The notes under the pieces were generated by a model that saw only the letters and a list, made by a program, of their open reading frames with translations, made no database searches and had not been told where the DNA came from. A stretch of DNA of 64,000 nucleotides from Phycisphaera sp. (GTDB lineage: Bacteria; Planctomycetota; Phycisphaerae; Phycisphaerales; UBA1924): assembly GCA_020639255.1 (NCBI GenBank), contig JACKGZ010000002.1:372001-436000 (forward strand), read 5' to 3'. Of this stretch, positions 42,460 to 51,662 are shown piece by piece. Positions within the stretch are counted from its first letter, which is position 1, and every line of letters begins with the position of its first letter. The position numbers and the translations under genes were made by a program.

Positions 42460-45400
42460 AGCCCACTGGTCCGAGGGGCTCAACGCCGCCCAGCACGAGG
42501 CGGTGAGCTATGACTCCGGACCGGTCGCGGTGCTCGCAGGCCCGGGCACGGGCAAGACGCGCGTCATCACGCACCGCATCGCAAGGCTCATCGACGAGGG
42601 CGGCTCGCGCCCCGAGTCGATCGCGGCCGTCACGTTCACGGTCAAAGCTGCGACCGAGATGCGCGAGCGCCTCGGCGCACTCATCGGCGACTCGCCCGCC
42701 TCGCAGGTGAGCGTCGGGACGTTTCACAGCCTGGGTCGACGGATCCTGAACCGCTGGGGCGACACGATCGGCGTGCCGGGGCGCGCGGAGCTGATGGACT
42801 CGGTCCAGCGCAAGCGCATGCTGCGCGAGGCGTGCCGACTTGCGATCGATGAGGGCAAGATCCCGGGCGCGCTGCTCGCCGACGGCGGGGTGGAGGCGCT
42901 CGGGCTGCGCGCGTGGGCCTGGATCGAGTTTCTGCGCACGTCGGCGGTGTTTGCGGATGAAAGCATGAAGCTCGCCGAGCGGTGGATGGAGTGGATCAAC
43001 GAGCAGGAAGGCTCGGAAGGGTGGGATGAGGAGAGAGTCGCGGCTGAGCGCACAAAGGCGGAGGAACTGACGGCAAGCTCGGCGGTCTATACGCACTTCG
43101 AGCGGATCCGCCTTGAGCGAGGGCTGCTCGGGTTCGACGACTACATCATGCTCCCGATCCGCGTGCTGCGCGAGTCCGAGCGCGCACGGGCGGTGATCCT
43201 GGACGAGCTGCGCCACATGGTGGTGGACGAGTTCCAGGACGTCAACGGCGCGCAGCTGGCGTTTCTCCGCGAGTTGTCACCGCCGAAGATGCAGCGCGAC
43301 ATCTGCGTGGTCGGCGACGACGACCAGGCGATCTACGGCTTCCGCGGCTCGGACGACCGCGCGTTCCAGCACTTTGCGGAGATCTGGAAGGGGGCCGAGG
43401 TCGTCACGCTGACCGAGAATTACCGATCGAGCGAGGCGGTCCTGACGACGGCTCAGCGCGTGATCAACGCCGCGCACGACCGTTTCGAGCCCGAGAAAGA
43501 GATCCACGCGCGGCGCGACTTTGAGGATGCACCGGAGCAGGTCGAGGCGGTGCACGTCGCCGGGCCCGCGGAAGAGGGTGTCACGATCGCGGCGATGATC
43601 CTGAAGGATCTTGCAGAGCACGAGGGACGAGACCTGTCGCGCATCGCGGTGATCGGACGCTCGCACACGACGGTGTCGGAGATCGGCAGGGCGCTCGAGC
43701 TCGAGGGGATCCCGGTCGATTTCTCGCAGACGAGGCGGTACGAGGAGGACGAGGCGGTCCTGGATATCAAGGCCTGGATCGGCCTTGTGACGGGGGCGCC
43801 GGGGCCGAACATCATGCGGCTGCTCGTGCGCCCGCCGGTGGCGTTGTCGCCTGAGGTCGCGGTGGGATTGATCTCGGCGTACGCGGCTCACGAGCGTCAG
43901 GCGAAGGTCGAGAACCAGGAAGCGATGTCGGTCGGCGCGTTCCTGACGGAGCGAGCCGAGGAGCACGCGGGGCTTGCGCGTCTGGCGGAACTGCTCGCGG
44001 AGTTCACGGGTGAGGCGGCGGTGCGGAGCGCGGAGGAGATGGTTCGGGTCATGATCGAGCGCACGGGTGTGGCGCATCGTGAGCTGCCGAGTCCCCGCGA
44101 GGAGGCGCGTCGCGTTCGGGCGCTGGCGACGTTCATCGGTTTTGTGCGCACGCTGCAGCCCAGGATCGATGCGCCGGGCGATCTGGCTTCGTTTCAGAGG
44201 TATTACGAGGAGCTGGACGCGGACGAGCAGGCGCGGGGGCTTGCGAGCTTTGAGGGCAAGGAGAGCGAAGACGATACGGAGTTTGCAGCAGAGGGTGTGA
44301 AGCTGCTGACGGCGCACGCGTCGAAGGGGCTTGAGTTTGACACGGTGTACGTGCCGAGGATCGGCGCGGCGGCGGGTTGCTTCGGTCAGGTCATGAAGCG
44401 CGAGGGCCCGAGCCTGCCCGCGGAGCTCGGCGCGTTCGAGGCGGACGAGAGATCCGCGCACGAGCGCGAGCAGGACGAGGTGCGCCGGCTTTTCTATGTG
44501 GCGTGCACGCGGGCCGAGCGACGGCTCGTGCTCTTGAGCAAGCGTGCGAAGGACCTGAGCAAGTCGATGCACCTGTTCCAGGAGCTTGCGTGGCGCGGCA
44601 AGACGCCGCTCGGGCCGGACGAGCGTGGTGAATCGGTGGTGCTGGTTGAGGGTGAAGACGTCGTGGCCCGCGCGGGCGAATCGGGCGTGGTGCTCCGCGG
44701 GGGTGATGCGCTCTCGGCTGAGGGCGGGGCAGCGGGCAGTGAGCGCGAGATCCGGTCGAGGGTGATCGCGGATGCACGGCGCACGGCGCGGAGAGCCGCA
44801 GCTTCGGCTCTGGACCGCGCGGAAGACGGCCTCGCGGATGAGGACGAGCTGGACGCGATCGGTGATGAGCTCGGGCAGTCGGCGCGCAGGCTTGCGATCG
44901 TGCGAGCGGTCGAAGCGGGGCTTGATGTGCCGACGTGGCTCGCGGGCGCGGACGGGTACGCGGACGAGCTGGCGCAGCAGATCGAGGGCGCGATCGAACT
45001 TGTGGGCAGGGGCACGGGATTGCGCAAGCTGACGGCGCCACTTGAGCTGAGCTACTCGAAGATCGATCAGTATCAGCGGTGCCCGGGGTGTTTCTATCTG
45101 CGGTATGTGCTTGGCATGGTTGAGCCGGGCACGAGCCAGCAGATTGTGGGCACGGTGGCGCACGCGGCGCTGGAGCGGTTTTACAGGCGCTGGAGCGATG
45201 CGGACGCGGAGGGGCTGGACAAACCCGGTCTCGACGATCTGCTGGTGATCGCGCGCGAGTTGTTTGTGATGGAGAGCCGGCGCGTGCGCGGGGTGGAGGC
45301 GTCGCAGCTCGATCAGATCGAGGCGCAGCTTCGGCTCGGGTATGAGCGGCTGCACGATGACGGCGCAGAAGTGATGATGCTCGAGGAGAACGCGCCGTTC

Positions 45401-45802
45401 GCGTACGAGCGCGAGGGTGTGGACGAGCGGGCGCACACGTTCAAGGCGAAGCTGGACAGAGTCGATCGATTGGCGGAAGGGTTCCGGATCGTGGACTACA
45501 AGACGGGCCAGGCGTGGGGGAGGCTGCGCGAGCCGAAGAAAGACGATCTACAGCTTGGGATCTACGCGATGGCGCTGGCGGCGCGGCTTGAGATGCCGAT
45601 CGAGGAACTCGCGGGCTCGGCGGAGTACTGGCTCTTTGCGACGGGCGAGCGCGGCGTGATCGGGCTGGGTGAGATCGACCATAAGAAGGTGCGCAAGGCG
45701 ATCGATCGGGCGATCGAGGGGATGCTGGCGGGTGAGTTTGCGCCCAAGAAGGACTGCGGGGAGCAGTGCAGGCTTTTGCTCGGGGGTGGGGGGCACGGCT
45801 GA
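42449..45802 (+). CDS. AdnB/UvrD-like SF1 helicase with C-terminal RecB/Cas4-type nuclease domain
   Basis: 1117 aa. The N-terminal SF1A helicase has Q-motif LNAAQHEAV, Walker A GPGTGKTR (31-38), motif II VDEFQDVN, motif III VGDDDQAIYGFRG and motif VI YVACTRAERRL. The C-terminus is a PD-(D/E)XK nuclease with VDYKTGQ (Asp1016, Lys1018) and a likely 4Fe-4S site formed by Cys878, Cys881, Cys1103 and Cys1107, as in AddB/Cas4-type nucleases. It probably processes DNA ends for recombinational repair. Only a single subunit is seen; an AddA- or AdnA-like partner is not in the window. Confidence 0.85.
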   Translation: MTSRAHWSEGLNAAQHEAVSYDSGPVAVLAGPGTGKTRVITHRIARLIDEGGSRPESIAAVTFTVKAATEMRERLGALIGDSPASQVSVGTFHSLGRRILNRWGDTIGVPGRAELMDSVQRKRMLREACRLAIDEGKIPGALLADGGVEALGLRAWAWIEFLRTSAVFADESMKLAERWMEWINEQEGSEGWDEERVAAERTKAEELTASSAVYTHFERIRLERGLLGFDDYIMLPIRVLRESERARAVILDELRHMVVDEFQDVNGAQLAFLRELSPPKMQRDICVVGDDDQAIYGFRGSDDRAFQHFAEIWKGAEVVTLTENYRSSEAVLTTAQRVINAAHDRFEPEKEIHARRDFEDAPEQVEAVHVAGPAEEGVTIAAMILKDLAEHEGRDLSRIAVIGRSHTTVSEIGRALELEGIPVDFSQTRRYEEDEAVLDIKAWIGLVTGAPGPNIMRLLVRPPVALSPEVAVGLISAYAAHERQAKVENQEAMSVGAFLTERAEEHAGLARLAELLAEFTGEAAVRSAEEMVRVMIERTGVAHRELPSPREEARRVRALATFIGFVRTLQPRIDAPGDLASFQRYYEELDADEQARGLASFEGKESEDDTEFAAEGVKLLTAHASKGLEFDTVYVPRIGAAAGCFGQVMKREGPSLPAELGAFEADERSAHEREQDEVRRLFYVACTRAERRLVLLSKRAKDLSKSMHLFQELAWRGKTPLGPDERGESVVLVEGEDVVARAGESGVVLRGGDALSAEGGAAGSEREIRSRVIADARRTARRAAASALDRAEDGLADEDELDAIGDELGQSARRLAIVRAVEAGLDVPTWLAGADGYADELAQQIEGAIELVGRGTGLRKLTAPLELSYSKIDQYQRCPGCFYLRYVLGMVEPGTSQQIVGTVAHAALERFYRRWSDADAEGLDKPGLDDLLVIARELFVMESRRVRGVEASQLDQIEAQLRLGYERLHDDGAEVMMLEENAPFAYEREGVDERAHTFKAKLDRVDRLAEGFRIVDYKTGQAWGRLREPKKDDLQLGIYAMALAARLEMPIEELAGSAEYWLFATGERGVIGLGEIDHKKVRKAIDRAIEGMLAGEFAPKKDCGEQCRLLLGGGGHG

Positions 45803-45864
45803 CACAGCCGTGGCACGGAGGTGCAGGGAGTCCATGCCCGGCTCTCTCCCCTCGTGGGAGAGGG
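45794..45864. repeat. Two palindromes after the helicase gene
   Basis: The first, CACGGCT/AGCCGTG (45794-45800 with 45806-45812), overlaps the helicase stop codon. The second, CTCTCCC/GGGAGAG (45844-45850 with 45856-45862), resembles the CTCTCCCAC repeat at 41.7 kb. They may serve as terminator-like or REP-like elements. Apart from these, the gap before the M16 gene shows nothing. Confidence 0.5.
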
Positions 45865-45958
45865 ATGGGTGCAACATCGGTGAATTCAGGGGGTAGGCTT
45901 CTGTAGACCGGCGGCGATCGGCTTTGGGGAGCGTGCGCCAGCCGGGCGGAGAACACGC

Positions 45959-48763
45959 ATGAAGATTCAACGGACGCTCGGGCTCGTGATGTCGGCCGGT
46001 CTGGCCTCGGCGCTGGTGGCCCAGCCTTTGACGCCCCGCGGCGACATCGTGACGGGCACGCTGGACAACGGGCTGAGCTACATCGTCAAGCAGCACGCCA
46101 ACCCGCCGGGGCGGAGCGCGATGTATCTGCACATCTCGACGGGTTCGCTCAACGAGACCGAGAAGATCCGCGGCATCTCCCACTTCCTGGAGCACATGGC
46201 GTTCAACGGCTCGGAGAACTTCCCGCCGGGCGATCTGATCCCGTTCTTCGAGTCGATCGGCCTGACGTTCGGCCGTCACCAGAACGCGTTTACGAGCTTC
46301 AACCAGACGACGTACATCCTCGAGCTGCCCGACGCTGAGCCGACGACGATCGACAAGGGCATGCTCTTCCTTTCGGACGTGGCGTTCGGGCTGAGCCTGT
46401 TGCCCGATCAGATCGACGAGGAGCGGGGCGTGATCCTCGAGGAGAAGCGCACACGGCTCGGCGCGCAGCAGCGGGTGCAGGACGTCTTCTTCGAGAAGCT
46501 CGCACCGGGCTCGACGTTCGGCGAGCGGCTGCCCATCGGAACGGAAGAGGCGATTGAGTCGGTCGATCAGGGCGACTTCCGGCAGTACGTCGATACGTGG
46601 TATGTGCCGAGCAACATGACGATGATCGTTGTGGCGGACGCGGACCCGGAGATGGTGGTCAAGGAGATCAAGAACCATTTCTCGCGGGGCGAGCTGGTCG
46701 AGCGGCCTGTTGATCTGGACATCAACCTGACGCCCTACGAGGGATTGCGCGCGGTGGTGATTACTGATCCTGAGCTACGTGAGGCGCAGGTGCAGATGAT
46801 CGGTCTGCGCGAGCCGACGCCGCCGGTGACGACGAAGGAGGGGTTGCGCGACTCGCTCGTGGAGAGCCTTGCGTCGAGTGTGTTCAACCGCCGGCTTTCG
46901 AAGAAGGTGAACGAGGGCGAGATGTCGATGCTGGGCGGTGGCGCGTTCGCGGCGGACCTGTTCAACGCGCTACGGCTGTCGATGATCGTGGCCAGCGGTA
47001 GGCCCGACGTGTGGAAGGCGATGCTCGAAGAGAACGCGGCCGAGCTGCGACGGGCGCGGCTGCACGGCTTTACGAGCCGAGAGATCGAGGACGCGCGCAA
47101 GGCGATGATCGCCGGTGCCGAGCGGTCGGCCGAGTCAGAGGGCACGCTGCCGGCGCGGGCGATTCTGGGGCAATTCAACAACGCCGTGGCTTCGGGCGAG
47201 ACGCTGACCTCGGCGGCTCAGGATCTGGAACTGGTGCGCGAGCTCGTGCCGACGATCACCGATGAGGAAGTGAGCCAGCGGTTCCTTGATTTGTACGACG
47301 ACCAGAACCTGACCGTCTTCGTGACGATTCCGGAGAGCGAGGATGCGCCGACGGACAGTGAGCTGCTGTCGATCGCCGAGGAGGCGCTCGCGGTCTCGCC
47401 CGAGGCGGAGGTCGATGAGGATCGCCCGACAGAGTTGATGGCGAACATCCCCGCGCCGGGCAAGGTCAAGGAACTGGGCCGACACGAGGCGACGGATGTG
47501 TGGTCGGCGTGGCTCGACAACGGCGTGCGCGTGCACGTCCGCGAGATGGACTACCGCAAGGATAGCGCGACGATCACGATCACGCTCGCGGGCGGCAAGA
47601 TCCTTGAGAGCCAGGCGACCAAGGGCATCACCGATGTGGCGGCCCTGGCGCTCTCGCGTCCGGCGACGCGCGGGCTCTCGAGCACGAACGTGCGCGACCT
47701 GATGACGGGTTTGAAGGCGAACGTGTTCGGGTACGCGGGCGACGACGCGGTGCAGCTGACGGTCTCGGGCAACCCGGCCGACTTCGAGCAGGCGCTGCAG
47801 CTGGCGCACCTGCTGCTCACCGAGCCGGTGATCGAGCAGGCGGCGCTCGACCAGTGGCGTGAATCGCAGAAGCAGGCGATCGAGCAGCGTGACACGGCGC
47901 CGCAGGCGAAACTGCAGGAGCTTTTGCGTGAGACGACCTCGCCCGCGGGCGAGGTGCGGATGCTGCCGCTGACGATGGATGATGTCGAACGCGTGACGCT
48001 GGACGAGGCGCAGAACTGGCTCGACTTCACGGTGCAGCACGCGCCGATCGAGGTCTCGGTCGTCGGCGACATCGACAAAGAGCGGGCGCTCGAGCTGATA
48101 GCGACGTACCTCGGCTCGCTGCCGGCGAGAGAGCGGATCTCGGAGGACACGCTCGACGAACATCGGTATATCGATCGCCCGGTGGGGCCGCTGGCGGTGA
48201 ACGAGGAGATGCAGACGCAGACGGAGATGGCGATCGCGTGGGCGGGCAGCTTCGGGCCCGACGCGGAGAACGTCCGCGACGTGCGGCTCGTGAACCTTGC
48301 GACGCAGATCCTGTCGACGCGGATGGTCAAGCGCATCCGCGAGGAGCAGCAGCTGGTGTACTCGATCCGCGCGGTGAGCCGCCCGGCGTCGGCGTACCCG
48401 GGGATGGGCACGATCTACGCGGCCGGGCCGTGCAAGCCGGGCAACGAGGCCAAGCTCGCCAGCGAGATCGGCAATATGTTCGCCGAGTTCGCCAAGGAGG
48501 GCCCGTCGGGCGAGGAAGTCGAGACCGCGCGCGGGCAGATCTTCAACACGCTCGACGAGCAGCTCAAGGAGCCGGGCTACTGGACGGGCGTCCTGAGCGA
48601 CATGACCTACCGCGGCGTGAACCTCGACGAGGTCGCGCGGATCGAAGAGGATTACGCGCGGTTCACGGCCGACGAGATCCGTGCGGCGTTCGCGAAGTAC
48701 TACGCCCCGGGCAATACGATCAGTGTGACGGTGACGCCGGTGGGTGATGCCGGGATGGAGTAA
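45959..48763 (+). CDS. Exported M16 family zinc peptidase (insulinase/PqqL-like)
   Basis: 934 aa. The signal peptide is GLVMSAGLASALVAQ. The inverted zinc motif HFLEH lies at 75-79 (SHFLEHMAFNGSENFP), with the third ligand Glu in the VILEEKRTRLGAQ region. Two M16 halves are present: an active N-terminal domain of about 450 residues, then a C-terminal domain (about 510-930) with the LVYSIRAVSRPASAYPGMGT region that completes the chamber. It is likely to degrade peptides outside the cytoplasm. It stands alone and converges on the ankyrin lipoprotein gene. Confidence 0.88.
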   Translation: MKIQRTLGLVMSAGLASALVAQPLTPRGDIVTGTLDNGLSYIVKQHANPPGRSAMYLHISTGSLNETEKIRGISHFLEHMAFNGSENFPPGDLIPFFESIGLTFGRHQNAFTSFNQTTYILELPDAEPTTIDKGMLFLSDVAFGLSLLPDQIDEERGVILEEKRTRLGAQQRVQDVFFEKLAPGSTFGERLPIGTEEAIESVDQGDFRQYVDTWYVPSNMTMIVVADADPEMVVKEIKNHFSRGELVERPVDLDINLTPYEGLRAVVITDPELREAQVQMIGLREPTPPVTTKEGLRDSLVESLASSVFNRRLSKKVNEGEMSMLGGGAFAADLFNALRLSMIVASGRPDVWKAMLEENAAELRRARLHGFTSREIEDARKAMIAGAERSAESEGTLPARAILGQFNNAVASGETLTSAAQDLELVRELVPTITDEEVSQRFLDLYDDQNLTVFVTIPESEDAPTDSELLSIAEEALAVSPEAEVDEDRPTELMANIPAPGKVKELGRHEATDVWSAWLDNGVRVHVREMDYRKDSATITITLAGGKILESQATKGITDVAALALSRPATRGLSSTNVRDLMTGLKANVFGYAGDDAVQLTVSGNPADFEQALQLAHLLLTEPVIEQAALDQWRESQKQAIEQRDTAPQAKLQELLRETTSPAGEVRMLPLTMDDVERVTLDEAQNWLDFTVQHAPIEVSVVGDIDKERALELIATYLGSLPARERISEDTLDEHRYIDRPVGPLAVNEEMQTQTEMAIAWAGSFGPDAENVRDVRLVNLATQILSTRMVKRIREEQQLVYSIRAVSRPASAYPGMGTIYAAGPCKPGNEAKLASEIGNMFAEFAKEGPSGEEVETARGQIFNTLDEQLKEPGYWTGVLSDMTYRGVNLDEVARIEEDYARFTADEIRAAFAKYYAPGNTISVTVTPVGDAGME

Positions 48764-48772
48764 CGAACGGCC

Positions 48773-49510
48773 TCAGTTTTTGTGAATGTGAAGCGGTGTA
48801 GCAAGAGCCGGATAAGCCTCGAAGATGCCGGGATCTCGGTCGATGAGAAAGTCCCGGACGGTCATTTCCTGACCAGTTTTTATTGGCTGATCCAGAATAA
48901 AGCCTCGAGCGACCGCGTCAACCAGGGCTCGGCGTGGGAGTTCGGGTCCGTATTGATATGCGAACAGGACTGACGCTCCGACAACCCTGCCATATTGGTT
49001 GCGTGCGTTGAGGTCGTCTTCATGGCGAAGGAGTTCTTCGACAATTCGCCATTGCTGGAGCATGGACGCATGATCAAGGGGCGTTGCACCGTTCTCGTCC
49101 ACGGCATCCAGGCCAATACCAGATCTGGCGAGTTCGATCGCGGCATCTTCGGCGCTCACGCCAATGGTCATCTCCAGAATATTCGTATTTGTTTCCTGCA
49201 CCCAGTCTGCGGCAGTCGGGCACTTTGCAAGGATCTCACGGATGGTCTCGGGCTGATTTCCGAGCGCGGCCCAGCCGAGCGGAGGCATCGGACGGTACCC
49301 CTCCTTTATGCCGGCACAGTATGTGCTTCCGGGTCTTGTCAGCTGTTCACAGCTCAATCTGGAGACATCAAGGTTTCCCTTGTACGCGCGTGCGCACAAC
49401 CGATCGCGCTGGAGTATGTGTACACAACCAGTGGCGCATAGCGAACACCACACAACGAAACCAACCGCAATCGAGTGGATTGCGGTTGGTTTCAATCTGA
49501 TGGGATTCAT
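48773..49510 (-). CDS. Ankyrin-repeat lipoprotein
   Basis: 245 aa from ATG 49510. The N-terminus (SIAVGFVVWCSLCATGC) is hydrophobic and ends in an ATGC lipobox. The middle contains ankyrin-type repeats (RPMPPLGWAALGNQPETIRE, then ENGATPLDHASMLQQWRIVE), so it likely binds protein partners at the membrane. It is more A/T-rich than its neighbours. Its first about 18 codons coincide with a perfect 16-bp hairpin, 4 bases after the atpG stop. The true start may therefore lie elsewhere, although no better one gives a signal peptide. Confidence 0.6.
   Translation of the reverse strand: MNPIRLKPTAIHSIAVGFVVWCSLCATGCVHILQRDRLCARAYKGNLDVSRLSCEQLTRPGSTYCAGIKEGYRPMPPLGWAALGNQPETIREILAKCPTAADWVQETNTNILEMTIGVSAEDAAIELARSGIGLDAVDENGATPLDHASMLQQWRIVEELLRHEDDLNARNQYGRVVGASVLFAYQYGPELPRRALVDAVARGFILDQPIKTGQEMTVRDFLIDRDPGIFEAYPALATPLHIHKN
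49457..49493 (-). terminator. Perfect 16-bp hairpin after atpG, inside the next gene's start
   Basis: The stem GAAACCAACCGCAATC/GATTGCGGTTGGTTTC (49457-49472 with 49478-49493) is perfect with a 5-base loop, starting 21 bases after the atpG stop on the minus strand. The 3' side is T-rich. It looks like the atpG terminator, yet it also encodes residues about 7-18 of the ankyrin lipoprotein. Confidence 0.65.
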
Positions 49511-49514
49511 GGCC

Positions 49515-50399
49515 TTATTCGAGGGCCGCGGCGCCCGAGATGATCTCGGTGAGCTCGGTGGTGATCTGGGCCTGGCGGGCGCGGTTGTAGACGCGTGTCA
49601 GGTCCTTGCCCATGCTGCCGGCGTTGTCGGTGGCGGCCTTCATCGCGACCATGCGGGCGACGTGCTCGGAGACGATCGCGTCGTTGAACGCCTGGAAGAG
49701 CGAGGCCTTGACGGTGCTGGGCAGCAGCTCGGCGAGCAGCTCCGGGCCGCTCGGGCTGAACTCGTACTGCAGCGTCGGGCCCGACTTGGGGGCGCTGGTG
49801 TCGGCGGTGGGCGGCTTGAGGGGCAGGAGGTTGAGCACCTCGGGCGCCTGCTTGCCGGTCGAGATGAATCGCATGTAGATCACGCGGACGGCGGTCACCT
49901 CACCAGAGGTGAAGCGGTCCATGAACTCCTCGGCGAGGCGCTCGATCTGCGCGAAGCTCGGGTTGTCGCCGATCTTGTGCGTGGTGGCGACGGGGATCTT
50001 GTTGAACTTGAGGAAGTTGACGCCCTTCTTGCCGACGACCTCGATTCGGCCGTTCTTGGCGTCGGGGTTGGACTTGAAGTGGTTGGTGGCGACGCGGAGC
50101 AGGTTGCCGTTGTACGGGCCGCAGAGGCCGCGGTCGGAAGTGATGAGGAGCGTGAGTTCCTTGGCATCGGGCTTGAAGCCGGCGTCGGGGCCGTTGATGA
50201 GCGGGTGATCGAGGTTGCCGGCGGTCTCGGCGAGCTCGGTGACGAGGCCGAAGACGCCCTCGGTGTAGGGCTTGGTGGCCGTGGCCTTGATGAGGGCCCG
50301 GCTGAACTTGCTCGTGGCGATCATCTGCATCGTGCGCGTGATGCGCTTGATGTTGCCGACGGCCTTGATGCGCTTCTTGATTTCGCGGGTCTTTCCCAT
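49515..50399 (-). CDS. atpG: F1 ATP synthase gamma subunit
   Basis: 294 aa from ATG 50399; the open frame continues upstream but this is the family start. The N-terminal MGKTREIKKRIKAVGNIKRI and MQMIATSKFSRAL, the middle LTLLITSDRGLCGPYNGNLL and the C-terminal helix with MKAATDNAG and YNRARQAQITTELTEIISGA are the gamma-subunit hallmarks. Gamma forms the rotor shaft of F1. No other ATP synthase gene is next to it, unlike the usual atp operon. A short gene with a strong ribosome-binding site lies 31 bases upstream. Confidence 0.92.
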   Translation of the reverse strand: MGKTREIKKRIKAVGNIKRITRTMQMIATSKFSRALIKATATKPYTEGVFGLVTELAETAGNLDHPLINGPDAGFKPDAKELTLLITSDRGLCGPYNGNLLRVATNHFKSNPDAKNGRIEVVGKKGVNFLKFNKIPVATTHKIGDNPSFAQIERLAEEFMDRFTSGEVTAVRVIYMRFISTGKQAPEVLNLLPLKPPTADTSAPKSGPTLQYEFSPSGPELLAELLPSTVKASLFQAFNDAIVSEHVARMVAMKAATDNAGSMGKDLTRVYNRARQAQITTELTEIISGAAALE

Positions 50400-50430
50400 G
50401 GGGCCAATGGTAGGCCCCAGATCGGCCCGG

Positions 50431-50592
50431 TCAGCGGCTCTTGGGCGTTTCCTGGCGCCCGGGCTTGGCGGGGGCGGCCTTGGCGGGGTTGGCGCCGGCG
50501 CCGGTGCCCGAGGGCGGGAGCTGCATGGGGAAGGCGAAGCTGAGGCCTTCACGGACGCGGTTGCGGTCGGTGTGGCTGGGTCGTGGGCTCAT
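50431..50592 (-). CDS. Small 53-aa Pro/Ala-rich protein upstream of atpG
   Basis: A short open frame from ATG 50592, with AAGGAG 8 bases upstream at ideal spacing, ends 31 bases before the atpG start. It reads as a basic N-terminus (SPRPSHTDRNRVREG), a short hydrophobic stretch (LSFAFPMQLPPSG) and an Ala/Pro/Lys tail. No family is recognised. The strong ribosome-binding site and position suggest a real leader peptide or small protein co-expressed with atpG. The 230 bases further upstream hold nothing I can identify. Confidence 0.45.
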   Translation of the reverse strand: MSPRPSHTDRNRVREGLSFAFPMQLPPSGTGAGANPAKAAPAKPGRQETPKSR

Positions 50593-50824
50593 ATCTTGCT
50601 CCTTCGGCTTTCGCCCGGGCGGGCTTGCGTCTTGCAAGAGGTCACCGAATGACCCGTTCGCAAGCCTCCCGGCCCGGTGTTCCATCCGAAATCGGCCTTG
50701 GCGGGCGACAGCGGGCGGACAGACGGAGCAACCATCCCAGGCTGACCTCCATTCGCGCTCGGCGAAGGTCTGAGAAAACCGAGGGGTTGCCCCGAGCCCG
50801 AACGGGTCAGTCACTCGCCCAGAG

Positions 50825-51640
50825 TTAGGAGAGGATCAGGCCGTCGTGGGCGAGGGCCATGGTCTCGGGCAGGGTGCTGTTCGTGGACTCGTGGGCCAGC
50901 TCGTGGCTCATGTGGACGAACAAGGTCTGCCCGGCGTCGACGCGGCTGGCGATGCTGACGGCTTCGTCGAGCGTGAGATGCGTCGGGTGCTTGCGGTCGC
51001 GGAGGGCGTCGAGCACGAGGGTCGAGAGGCCCGCGAACCTCGGCCAGCTCTCGGTGGGGATCGCCGAGACGTCGGTGCAGTAGGCCAGCGGCATCCAGTC
51101 GGCCCTGGGCAGCGAGGACGCGGGCTCGATGCGGAAGCCGAGCACGGGCAGGCGGCCGTGGAGCAGGTCGATGGGTGTGAAGCGCAGTCCGAAGAGATCG
51201 ATGGGGTGGTTGCTCGCGATCTCGTGCGCGATGAGCGTGGCAACGAAGCTCTTCTGTATGTTCCGGCTCGGCTCGAAGATGTGCTGGTACACGCGGCGCA
51301 GGTGAACGAGCGTGTGCGCGTTGGCGTAGACGTCGATCGCACGGCCCATGACGATGTTGAAGCGGCGGACCTCGTCGAGCCCGAACGTGTGGTCGACGTG
51401 GTTGTGCGTGAAGAGGATCGCGTCGAGGCGTTTGAGGTTGTGCCGCAGGACCTGCTGGCGGAGGTCGGGGCCCGCGTCGATGAGGACGGCCCTGTCCTGG
51501 CCTTTGGGGTCGGTCCACTCGACGAGGGCGCTGGTGCGTGTGCGGTTGTCGCGCGGGTTGGTGCTGGTGCAGACGGCGCAGTCGCATCCGATGGTGGGGA
51601 TGCCCGCGCTGGTGCCCGTGCCGAGAAAGGTGAAACGCAT
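50825..51640 (-). CDS. Metallo-beta-lactamase fold hydrolase (PhnP/RNase Z-like)
   Basis: 271 aa. The start MRFTFLGTGTSAGIPTIGC is typical of PhnP/cyclic phosphodiesterase-like and related MBL enzymes, followed by a Cys pair (CDCAVC) that may bind a structural metal. The metal motif THNHVDH holds the H-x-H-x-D-H ligands, with a later Asp in AYCTDVSAIP and His in VHMSHELAH. It likely cleaves phosphodiester bonds of a small molecule; the substrate is not clear. The next MBL-fold gene is 22 bases away on the same strand. Confidence 0.82.
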   Translation of the reverse strand: MRFTFLGTGTSAGIPTIGCDCAVCTSTNPRDNRTRTSALVEWTDPKGQDRAVLIDAGPDLRQQVLRHNLKRLDAILFTHNHVDHTFGLDEVRRFNIVMGRAIDVYANAHTLVHLRRVYQHIFEPSRNIQKSFVATLIAHEIASNHPIDLFGLRFTPIDLLHGRLPVLGFRIEPASSLPRADWMPLAYCTDVSAIPTESWPRFAGLSTLVLDALRDRKHPTHLTLDEAVSIASRVDAGQTLFVHMSHELAHESTNSTLPETMALAHDGLILS

Positions 51641-51662
51641 TGAGGAAGGTTAGGTGAGCGGC

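Noticed and set aside
43277..45436. 719-codon open frame opposite the helicase gene
   Set aside because: High-GC antisense shadow rich in Arg and His; no domain and no good start; the plus-strand gene is clear.
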